This document shows, piece after piece, positions 44,798 to 55,078 of a stretch of DNA of 64,000 bases. The stretch is from contig JAHRHY010000005.1 of assembly GCA_019671135.1 (NCBI GenBank), positions 2,170,001 to 2,234,000 on the forward strand, read 5' to 3'. Made by a program: the position numbers and the translations under genes. Under the pieces are notes generated by a model. It saw only the letters and a list, made by a program, of their open reading frames with translations. It was not told where the DNA came from and made no database searches. This stretch comes from Linnemannia hyalina (lineage: Eukaryota; Mortierellomycota; Mortierellomycetes; Mortierellales; Mortierellaceae). The stretch's first letter is position 1. Every line of letters starts with the position of its first letter.

Positions 44798-47284
44798 TCA
44801 ACTTTGACCAAACAGTTGCAAGGGAAACCTTTTTATATAGGGGTAAAAGTAATAATTGAGTTTATCCTCCGCAGTCCGACCCACAGGAGGCTGACCAAGC
44901 TGGTACAAAACATACTCTTGATCCTCACCATGGAGCTCCATCTCCACCAGCCCAGCCTTAGAAGCCAACTCGGCCGCGACTGGAATTGACGCTTTTGCTT
45001 GACTTATACTCATCAAAAGCCTCGACGTAGTGCCGACCCAATCCACCAAACTAAACCCACCGCAGCCCTGAAGCGACATGTTCGTCACACCCGGTACCAT
45101 CCTGCAAAGACTCTCCAACACCTCTGTATCTAGAACCCAAGTCCCTCTCAATGTCAGGGTACGTAATGCTGGAAGTTGGATGTACTTGGACTGCATACCC
45201 AAGATATTGTCATTGCTGCCGTCGTTGTTGTTGCTGTTGTTGTCATCATCGTCCTGTGCGCCTCCCATGGTCTCAATTTCTTGTGTTTTCTGGAGAAATT
45301 CCTTAACGCCAAGGGTCCTCTTGTGTATCCCAGTCGTTGACCTGATGTCGACATTCAACTGTACCAGACTGGGCGTGCCTTGGAGCATCTTGAATTGGAA
45401 CCGGTACGCCATGTCTCCCTTCAACGTCAAACGCGTAAGCCTTGGCAGGTCCCAGTCCCAGGTCCAAATGGGTCGCCAAGGAGGGATAGGGCTAGGTGCT
45501 GTCGCAGCGGCAGATGGTGGTAATCCGACAGAGTCATTCTCAGGTTCGTCCAATTCGGCCACCGGCAGCACATAGTGAGCGGACGTCCGCAGACTTATAG
45601 TTTTCAGCTTGCGTGCGGTATTGAGAGTTTCTAGATTAAACGAGAGGGCCGGCGATCCTTGCAATGTGAGAGTCTCCAGTTGTCCAAGCTCCGCCGGCTC
45701 CCATCGAGTAATGTCGCTTGCCGAGTATTCATGACGCCGATCCACGAGATTAATGTCCTTCAGTTGTGGACACTGGGCAAGAAGGCTGGGATGGATGCGG
45801 AGGAAATTATGGTCGGTGCGGATAAGCAGATTGGTCAGCTGGGGGGCATGCCAGCAGAGAGACCAAGAAGGGCTGCCCCCAACCGAGCACTCGCCTAAGA
45901 CTACAGACTCTTGATTGTCAAAGGTCGCGTATGAATAGAAATGAAGCGTTTTGAGGGTCTCGCCAAAGCTGTATCCAATGTCGTTGATGAGGCGTCCGTC
46001 GGTAGGGCGCTCGTTGTTGACTGTAGCATTTTGGAGAGGGACCAGTGGCCTTTGAGGAGTGCGTCCAGCTGCAATGTCGGCGTCGTGCTGCCTACGTTCG
46101 TCAACAGCCCATTGGAAGACATCGTCGGTGAAAGATTTCAACTGGATGCTCTCGAGGGACCGACAACGATGAAGGAATGGGGACTTTTTGAGGAGTTGAG
46201 GCAGACTTAATGCTCCTGGTTGACCTTGCGGTGGCATGATCGACTTGACGGCCAATAAATTAGTTTCCTTGACCTTGGTAGCAAAGTGTCCCCAGTTGTG
46301 TATGTCAAGCGCCCGAGGATCAGGAAGGGGTGGAAGAAGGTGGGTAAGCTGCTCCGCATACTCATCTGGGCACTTTTCGGCGAGGAGAGGGTACTCCCCA
46401 GAGCATGTAGCAGCCTGGAGAACGCTACCGTGGTGGCGTCGATGGCCCTGGACAAAGAGCACCATCTGGTCGAGGTGTTGCTTCCGCTCGTCTCGCTGGT
46501 GGCTCAGAATAGTACGCTGCTCGGGCGTCAGCTCGTCAAGATCAACGTTGGTGGGGAACAGCCATCGATTTAGCTCGAACCTCACCTTTGTTAGAGCCTT
46601 GAGCTGGTCGATCAAAGGCAGGTAGCGGTCAATGTCGGATACAGGGATCTCAAGAAACCTGAGACGCTCCACATCCGAACACAACGCCCACGTGAGGTCC
46701 CTGCGGAGCTCTCAGTTGATGGAGTTGATGAAGGTATGCCTAGGACGTTCATGTAAGAGACTTGCCAGGGGCGTTTCTGTGGCATAGCGGTCCACGAGTC
46801 TGTGATCCTTCACAAAATCGAGCAGTCTCTGAGAAGGTGGCGAGCCATCGTCCTGGCTAAAGTAGTCATCGCGAAACTCATCGATCTGGCGAAGGTCTCC
46901 GTCAAAGGCGTCGTTGCAGTTGCTCAAAGAAATCGCGGTCGCAAACGAATGGTACGGAGCATAGGGTGCAGGGGAATGATCCTGGTCATCGATGGAGTCT
47001 TGAAGAAAGGTAACACGGAGGAGTTCGGTGATGCGGATCTTGGGAACACCAAGGAGGAGAGTGGCAATCAACTTTTGCCGACGCTTGAAGCCAAGAGAGT
47101 CCTTGAGATAATACTTATTCAACACAGAGATGGGACCCAGTCCATAGAGTACAGGCAGAGTAATAGAACAGACGTATTTGTTCACACGCAACATAGTTGC
47201 GACAGAGCCCATACCATGGAAACAAGCAAGAGTACGGATGATGGCCTCGAGGCATTCCTGCGGTAGGGGGAATGTAGATGACAT
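44798..47284 (-). pseudogene. Chimeric F-box-like/LRR copy C'/D' with shared in-frame TGA
   Basis: The head from ATG 47284 is copy-C-like to codon 190, then TGA at 46714-46712 (same place as in C), then the same frame stays open for over 600 codons to 44798. Up to FQWAVDERRQHDADI (about 46090) it follows copy C. After the 75-base stretch at about 46040-45965, which is identical in C and D, it follows copy D (HFYSYATFDNQES, LRIHPSLLAQCPQLK, the NNSNNNDGSND insert). The D stop codon is lost here (CCTATATAA instead of CCTAAATAA), adding about 12 residues (YIKRFPLQLFGQS). It is therefore a C-D fusion made by a 3.0-kb deletion between homologous positions. Confidence 0.85.
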
Positions 47285-47404
47285 TCGGATATGGGTCGAA
47301 TGAAAGAAAAATAAATTGACAGGTAGAAAGGAAGGACCGGAGAGGGATGATAGGATGAAGGGTAGAGAGAAGACAAGAAAGGGAGGGAAGCAGTGAAGTA
47401 GCGA

Positions 47405-47470
47405 AGAGTGAACGAGAAAGGGGAAGAAGAAAAGAGGAAGAAAAAGAAGAAAAAAAAGGAAAAGAGGGGA
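47405..47470 (-). repeat. Short purine-rich tract, counterpart of the 8860 microsatellite
   Basis: GAA/GGAA-rich 65-base tract upstream of C'/D'. It is much shorter and less regular than the left-arm array. Confidence 0.7.
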
Positions 47471-47698
47471 TGAAAGAAGAAATCGAGCCAGGGGATCTTT
47501 TTTCTCTGCACCAGGGAAAATGTGATTGAGAGCACTTTGTGTTTGGCCTTCTACTTACTATACCGGTACATATACTTGTGGCCTCAACACACAACAAACA
47601 GCCCATCAACAAGAGCACAAGCAAGTCAATGTTCTCCTTGTATTTTACATCCTCTGATACGATACCGATAATACCTCTTTTATTATTTTCGCTCTTGA

Positions 47699-48671
47699 TT
47701 AACTAACAAAAAACATACCGCGTTTCTTTTCCGCTACCTTCCGTCTGTTAACAGGCTGGTCCACCAATACATACCGCCGGTCATGCTCTGGGAATTCTGG
47801 AACCACCTCCAGCCAAGCCTCAGCAATTAATCCCTCCATCGGCTTCCCTTCACCACCACTAAAAGAGGTGATGGTAGCAAGAGAAGTATACGCCGTCTTG
47901 AGTCGAATCAGATTCCTTGTCGACGCTGTCCAGTCCTTGAAACTGTACCCTTGGTTGGCCACCATTTTCAGCTCCTTGATGTTGAGGGTCGTCTTATAGA
48001 AAAGTTCCGAGTAGCCGTAGTGGTGGTCGACCAGCCTCCTCGCCGTCACCGTCACCGTCGCGAAGGAAGATCCATGGACCGAAAAGGAAATGTCCTCGAC
48101 ATGCGGGAGGTGAATGTATTCCTGCTAACCAAGACCATTCAACTCCTAGATAGTATCGTTTTCTCCTGAACCCGATTCCTCTACACCTCCTTCATCACAC
48201 GGTCCCCCATCTTCCCCGTCGTCTCCGTGGCTGTTGTCACCGTCGTGAGGTCTCCCAGCCGTAGGCGGAAGGAAGAATAGGCCAACAAGGCGAACGGTCC
48301 TGGTATGTTGCCCCGACCAAGAATTAGTGTTGACCGAGACATAAACATAAACAAGGTTAGGCGTCCCTGCCAGTATCCTGAACTGAAACCTGTACGCGAA
48401 TTCACCGTTCAGCGTCAGGTAGATCAATTTGGGAAGCTCCTAGTCCCATGTCCAGATAGGCCTAATGTCTGGGTAGAGCTGTAATATAGCCGGAGTGTGT
48501 TGCGGTTTGAAGGGAAAGTTGCGAAAGGGGCCTTGGTATAGTATGGGGAAAGTTGTTGAAAAGAACGTTAAATGACTTGTAAAAGATTAGTGATGGAGTT
48601 GTTGTCTTGTTAAAATGTTACATGGTAGATGATCAACTGGAGGCAGTCCACAGAGTTGAAGGGAGTGACAT
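47699..48671 (-). pseudogene. Internally deleted F-box-like family copy B'
   Basis: Inverted twin of copy B, with the same missing middle. Head remnant near 48650-48540; C-terminal block ELPKLIYLTLNGEFAYRFQF (about 48440) to a tail ending QPVNRRKVAEKKRG at 47699. It keeps about 45 bases (VPEFPEHDRRYVL) that copy B has lost, and lacks some changes seen in B, so it is the better-preserved of the two. Confidence 0.75.
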
Positions 48672-48788
48672 GAGTGAGGACGTGAGATAAAATGCTGACA
48701 AGAACAAAAACGAAACAGGGGCCATCTTTGCAGAACCTTCAATAATAAAAGCCTGGTGGCGCACCGCGAAATGACCACTGCGACCCCC

Positions 48789-48811
48789 AAAAAAAAAAAA
48801 AAAAAAAAAAA
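48789..48811 (-). repeat. 23-base poly-A tract (poly-T on minus)
   Basis: Right-arm counterpart of the 7587 poly-T run. Confidence 0.95.
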
Positions 48812-48849
48812 GTTGGTATAGGCATGATGCTAATTCTTTAATAGTCTAG

Positions 48850-51179
48850 TTATATCCAGGGACTAAACCGATACTGAGCAGGATTGGGAACAGTTCGTCC
48901 CGCAGGAGGTTCTACGAATGAATAAATCTCGTGCGTGTTGCGCGACCTATCCGGTTTCATCCCCATTTCCAACAACGACTCGGCAGTGACCCCGTCAACG
49001 AGTAGATGCGCACTTTCGAGCGCATGCAAGTGCTCAGACGTCGCCTTTACCCATTCGCTCACATTATGCCCCTCGGACGACATGATAAGATCCTGGACAC
49101 CGGGCGCGACCTTGCCAAACAGAACCTCCAGCACTCGCCTATCAAGAGACCATGGACCCGTCAGAGTGAAATTCTTGAGTGCTGGGACGTGGACGTATTC
49201 GAAGTCTTTCAAAAACTTGTCGTCGTTCTCCTCGAGTTCAATGGGGCTGCTGCTGTTGTCGATATCTCCGACGACATGTTGTCGCTCCAAGGTCTAGCGC
49301 TGCCGTTGCTGCTCCTGATCTAGAAAGCGATCCATAGCGAGGTGTTGATATCCAGGCTTAATAAGGTCCGCAATCCCAATGGTTCGCTTATGTTGGCCTG
49401 ATCGCGAGCCAATTCCAACAATAAATCGTACGAGATTCGGTGTCCCAGCCAACATCCTGAATTTGAAGCGGTATCCAAACTCGGCGTTCAGTTTGAGGGA
49501 GAGCAAATTGGGAAGATACCAGTCCCACGTCCAGGTCGGTTGTTTCCTTGGGACCGATCCATATGTTGAGAGACTGTCATTATTCTTGTTGTTGTCGTCG
49601 ATGTTGTCGTCATCTGCGCAGTCGAGTTCCTCGGCGGGCGGAATGAATGTCACATCGGCTCCGGAGGTGAACATCCCCAGGTCCAAGTCCCTCAAATTGG
49701 TTGTACTATGAAGGATGTCGGGATGGAAGGAGATGGCCGGAGTGCCATTAAGAACGAGCTCTTTCAACAGTGGTAGCTCTGTCGGAGTCCAACGCACAAC
49801 CTCGTCCAGACGATACTCCTCTCGCCGATCCACGAGAAATATACGAGACAGCCGTGGGCATCTTGAAAAGACATCTGGATGGATGCGGATCAAAATTTCA
49901 CGCATATGAACCAATAGCTCTGAGAGCCTAGGCAAATCCCAGCTGTTGTCGCCTTCGCCGCTTGAAAATTCTAGTGCAACTTCGTGGTCGGTCAACCTTC
50001 TCCACCATTCACTTGATGCGCTAATCTTTTCGAGCGTTCGACCAAATGCAAATGCCACGTCGTTGACCTGTCGTCCAAATGCAGGCTAGTCAAAGTTGCC
50101 CGAGAGAATGCGAAGCAGTACAAGCGGTCGTTGAGAATTCTGTCCTGTGAGAAGATTGGCATTCTAGAGTTTGCGCTCTTCAACAGCCCACAGAAGAGCA
50201 TCCTCGCCCAGAACCACAGATCAAAGGTCTCCAGAGCAGGACGGTGGTACAGAAAGGAGCCTCCCGCTATGAGTTGATTCACCACTTCGCCATCATTTTC
50301 CAGACTCAACAGCGGTTGGATAGCCCTGGTGCAGGAGCCCTTGGCAGATCGACCCTTGACGGGGACATTTGGGTGGAGTCGAGGTGTTCCTGAACAAAAC
50401 AGCTTCTCGAGGCTTTGGGTCCTGTCTGAATATTGTACCGCTTTGATCTCCTTGTCTTCTAGCGTTAACGTGTGGGGTGGTGGAGGAAGGATTTTTCTGT
50501 CGAGGACAAACATCACTGTAGACAGGGCCGTGAAGAAATGAACTATCATCAGGTCGCGGTAAACACCCGAGATGGGGAGGACGAAACTCTGGACATGCTC
50601 GGCGTTTGCACACACGGCTCATGTCACTCTGCGGAGCTCTCGACCAGAAGCAGACGTGATGGTGTCGTTCCCTAGTAGATCCATAAGACAATAACTGGCT
50701 TCCTCAGCAAGTTGATGACCGTCGTGTCCGGTCCACTCCAGGTAGCCAGTGAAGGCTGAACAGGCACCAAACGAGTCCTTGAGAAGGTTCCAGAGTGTGG
50801 AGAGGCGGACCACTGGAAGTCGACGATATGATTGAAGGAGTAGTAAGGAACGGATGTTGTCATCTCGGATATCAATTACTAGTCCTGCTATTCCTCTGTT
50901 GCATCCAATTGGTATGCAGCTCGCAGCAGGTCGGCGACAAGTGCCATGTCGGGGAGACTAAGAAAGGTTTTCATCGGCTTGAAGAAGGGGGCAAGGGCTA
51001 TGGTATTATTATGGAGAATAGGGAGGCTGGAGGTTCTCGTATATAATTGGCAGAGTTGCGGGGAGGATATGTTTGTTGAGGCGTAAAATGGTGGTGACAG
51101 AGTAACTCTCCTGGTCGTCTGCGAGACGGCGAATGACCAACTAGAGACATTCCAATGGCAAAAAGAATGCGATTGTTAT
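48850..51179 (-). pseudogene. F-box-like/LRR family copy A', mosaic
   Basis: The start is ATA (51179) where family members have ATG, followed by TIAFFLPLECL and then TAG in place of the Gln codon. Head blocks VTTILRLNKHILPATLPIIY are recognisable. At about 50625 RELRRVT is followed by TGA where the conserved Trp stands (TWAL), then AVCANAEHVQ. To about 50100 it is a divergent, broken paralogue. From 50100 to 48850 it is nearly identical to copy A and open except for a TAG at about 49292. It lacks the one-base deletion that truncates copy A, so the original C-terminus (GHNVSEWVKATSEHLH to AQYRFSPWI) is visible here. Confidence 0.8.
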
Positions 51180-51473
51180 GGCTCGAAGGAATGGTAAGGG
51201 TCGAGTAAGGTTGGTGGAAAAGGGCGTAGTGGTGAAGGAGAAATGAAAGAGGAGAGACAAGTAAGAAAAGAATGATAAGAAGAAAGAAAAGAAAAAGCGG
51301 TGTGTTTTATTATTATTACTTTTGCCAACCTTTTGCCCCAGTGGCAACTGGGCGTGCATGCCGTCGAACCCTTTCGGTAGCAACCAAACTAAATGCTCAG
51401 ACCCAGGACGCGTCGAAATTCGATAGGATATAATCATGGATCGAAAGAGCCCCGCCTTCAATATACGGTCGAG

Positions 51474-53502
51474 TTAGATTGAAGCAGCAGTCTGTTGCTG
51501 CTTCTCAAAGACAGTCCTCGCTCTCTGCTCACTCGCCGAAACTACCGGCTCAACGCTTCCTTTCACGACAATTGCTGGAAGGAACCCTGCTTGTGGTCTA
51601 AACTTTATAGACTTGGCCATCTATGTCGCCAAGAAAATACCATGACCATAGGCTCTGTTAGTGCTTCTAATCTCTTTGATTTTTCATGAACGCCAGTCTG
51701 GACAAGAAGAACAAAAACAAGTAGCGTACCGCGATTCTCCACAACCAAGCAGGGATGACCGTAGTGAGATAGAGGATAATGGCGCCCACAATGCCTCTGC
51801 CTGCGGTCTTGGCCAGCTGCCGGCTGTTATTGAAGGACTCCGTCACGGCAGGAAGTCGCTCCTTTTGATACTCCTCAAAAATCCTGGTGATGTCCTCTCC
51901 TGTCTTAGCGGGCATGGCATAGAATAAGTTGGCGAGGGCAATTGCGTCGTGCATTGCTGTCACTGCACCTATTATTTAAGAAACAAAGTGAAAAGAGAAA
52001 ATGTGAATACGTGAGTGATGGAAGCATTGCTTGGAAGTCGAAAAGAAAGAGCAGTGCAATTGAGAACGAACCATGTCCTCCAGAAGGATTCAACTTGTGG
52101 CAGGCTGCAGAAAAGATAATTTGAGCAGGTCATTCGTCAGTTAAGGGGAGGGATAGAAACTGATTCTGGCAACGATAAGAGGAGAGAGTATCCACTTACC
52201 ATCGCCCATTAATACATAACGACGGTGGTGCCAGGTTGTGAAAACCTTCTCCTCCAACATGACCTTGGAGATGAACTCCTTGGGTGTCTGGTCGTAGAGA
52301 TCCCCGAGGGTGCGCTTCTTTCCGTCAAGCAATTGAATGGGAAGGTTCCGAGTCTCCTCGCACATGGTCTGCGCGGGGTGATCGCCCCACTCCGAGTTCT
52401 CGCTGTTCCGGAAACGCTGCTCCATGGCTGCCTTGCTAGTTTTTTCCGACAAATGGTGTAGTACCATCTAACAGAGCGTTCCCTGTGCCGTGTTGAACGT
52501 ATGCCACTAATGCATTGAAAACACCAGGCAAAATAGTGCACATTTACATATTTGTTTAGCATACAGCATCTTCATATTCGGTCAAAAAAGCATCCTGTTT
52601 TTCAAGAACACTTACTGTGAAGGGTTTGTCGTCTCCATAAAGGTTGCTGAAATTGCACTGGGGTTCAGCAACAATAGGGAACTCTTCAGGGTCCAGGACC
52701 TTTGTCTGACCAACCAAGCATGTGCAGCAGAAAGGGAGATCTTCTTGGTCAGACTTGGGGAGCTTTCCTTCCGTCTTCAATTGCTCGTACATCCGCTGAC
52801 GGACAGCACTGTAGGCTCCGTCGGCGCCAACAATGATGTCGCCCTCGATGGTGTCGCTGTTGGAAAGATGGATGGCGACCTTGTTGTCTTTCTCGGTGAT
52901 GTTGAGGACGCGATGTCCAAAGTGAATCTTGTGGGGAGGGATTTGTTTGAGGATGAGATCGTAGAGCTTTGGACGAGCAACAATGTACTGCCCGTACCCC
53001 GTACTAACAAGTAGCAAGCAATGAATAAGAGACAAAGACGCTAGAACACGACGTACACAAGATTTATGCCGCACATATATATTGTCACCAAAGATACTTA
53101 CAACTCCTCGACGGGTCTCAGATCCAGGGGCTTCAGAGGCACCAGGGTCTCTTTGTAGCCAACCAGATGGGTCAAGTACTTTCCGATAGTAAGGAACTCA
53201 TCGTAGATACCCAGTTGCTCAAAGATAGGAAGGAGCGTGGGTCCAATCGACATTGCGGAGCCTACTCATATACAAAAGGAAAGGCATGCTACCATGAGAA
53301 AAATGGAGCCTTGAATGTATGTCAGAGTGATTCAGAAAGGTGCACAACAGCAACAAGACGACGCACCTAATGGTTTGACGGTGCTAGCACGCTCAAATAT
53401 CAAATAAGGCACATCCGACTTCTCGAGGAGGGCACCGAGCATCAATCCTCCAAGGCCTGCCCCGACGATTAAAATTGTTGGCTTATCGGTTGTTGTTGAC
53501 AT
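51474..53502 (-). pseudogene. FAD-dependent monooxygenase, broken by one TAG
   Basis: Class A flavoprotein monooxygenase (UbiH / salicylate-hydroxylase-like) with seven exons: 53502-53367, 53261-53102, 53003-52616, 52506-52200, 52104-52072, 51968-51730 and 51620-51474, in frame for 469 residues. It has the FAD dinucleotide motif GAGLGG (residues ~14-19), the NAD(P)H/FAD motif GADGAYSAVR, and the GD motif MGD-ACHKLNPSGGHG. In exon 4 the codon for a conserved Trp (TLCW in the intact paralogue) is TAG, at about 52470, so the frame is interrupted at roughly residue 240. All splice sites remain normal, which suggests a recent loss, or a readthrough or sequence error. The last exon begins with its own ATG (MAKSIKFRPQ) after an AG acceptor, as in the neighbour. 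Confidence 0.82.
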
Positions 53503-54250
53503 ATTTGATTGAGGATAGGCGCGAAAAGGAGGAATCGAGTTGAATGAAAATCAGGAATGGAATGATAGAAAAGGCAGGGAGGAATGAGTAAATGTAGTTG
53601 AAAGGAGTGATGAGGATAAAAGTGGGGAAAGGGGTACAAATAGAACAAGAAAGAAGCACGAATGAAAAGAAAGTAAGAGAAAAAAAGAGAGGAGAAAGAG
53701 AAGGAAAAGGCACAAGAATGGATGATGGAAGAGGAAAGAGTATCTATCATGGGTCGTATTTGTTTGTTATTGGTGCCAAGAGGTAGCTCAATCCCCTCGT
53801 CTTCCTTTCCCTTTGTTGGAGTAGAGCAACCATTGCTCCTTCCTTTCTCCCTCTCTCTCTCTTTCTTTCCATGGTGCGTGCCTTTGTTTATCTGAGCAAT
53901 GAGCTCTATTCTTTCGCTGCCTCATTCTTCCTTTGTATTCTTCTTGTCATTCCAACAGTTGACCCTCCCTTCCTCTTCCCCGTTGACTAGCAATTAACTT
54001 TTTTTTCCTTCGCATTCATAACAGGAATCCGGTTTTTGACAGTGCCCAAACCCGACGGCATGTATTCAGATTTTCTAACCCCTGCGAGCACAAAAAAGAA
54101 TGCATGGTCAATTTTTGTTCTGGATTGCTAAGCGGTTTTGAGGTACATAAACTACACTTTTGTCATTAAGGTACCTGTCATTGTTTCCAGTTTCTGATTT
54201 TTGTCTTTTGATGATAAGCGGTTTGTGCCTCAGCTCGGGGGGAGGGGCAA
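53503..54250. other. Intergenic region
   Basis: 5' flank of the broken monooxygenase. Purine-rich near 53600-53720 and CT-rich at 53840-53870. No gene seen. Confidence 0.6.
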
Positions 54251-54690
54251 TTAAATCGATGCAGCAGTTTGTTGCTGCTTCTCAAAGACAGCCCTTGCCT
54301 TCTGTTCACTCGGCGACATGGCAGGCAAACCCGTACCTTTCAACCTCCACAACCTGAGGAACGCAGTTTGAGGTGTGAAACAGACCTGCCTAGCCATCTA
54401 CGTCGTTCAAAAGAAGAAAACAAATGTCATGGTCAAAAGCACCATTAGTCCTTCTGTGCTCACATTTTTTTTCCCGGTCAGTTGTAACTGTGGGAGTTGA
54501 GCAATAGTTACCCCACCAGACGGGCATGTGCGTAGACAGATAAAGGACAATTACATCCGTGTCCAGCTACTAACCGAGATATTGGCCCAACAATCTGGCT
54601 GATTTTGAACGACTCTATCACGGCAGGAAGGCGTTCCTCCCCTAGTACTTTTCAAAGATCTTGGCAAAATGCATGATGTTTTGACAGGCC
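54251..54690 (-). pseudogene. Relic of a third FAD monooxygenase copy (3' end)
   Basis: The terminal exon is visible at 54397-54251: an AG, then MARQVCFTPQTAFLRLW, ending SEQKARAVFEKQQQTAASI and TAA, matching the last exon of the copy at 51474. Upstream, 54690-54490 retains EERLPAVIESFK and AHMPVWWG pieces of the penultimate exon with stops between. The rest of the gene is missing. The stretch 54700-55078 beyond it holds no recognisable gene. Confidence 0.7.
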
Positions 54691-55078
54691 AACATCCTCC
54701 CATTGTCATTTCAGACCTTTTGTGTCCGTTGAACTTTGAATGCATTTTCAAAGAGCAGATACAATCGAGCCCTCCACTCGTAATGCAGAGGTGGGTGCAC
54801 TTGAACTTTAACACATGCAATGGATGCACATGAGAACAAAAAGCACAATGTTCAATACACCCAGAACCTCCTCTCTTACTCTTTGTTTTTTCGGTATTGG
54901 AGAGTAGGAAAACAACACGCCATCCTTCGATCAATGTCTTTATGTTTTCTTTTATTAGTATCGAATATTGCCCAGCACATACAAAGCTCTCTCTCTCTCT
55001 TTCATCTTCTGTCGCAGATTAGCAAAAAGCACACAAAGTAAAATGGCATAGTGAGAATCTACACCGCTGTTCGATGAA

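Larger units (their letters stand above)
44090..50100 (-). repeat. Right arm of the large inverted duplication
   Basis: Reverse-complement counterpart of about 6290-15340, in the order A'-B'-C'/D'-E'(start). About 3.0 kb of the left arm (end of C, C-D spacer, start of D) is missing. Beyond 50100 the similarity to copy A drops abruptly to paralogue level. Confidence 0.9.
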
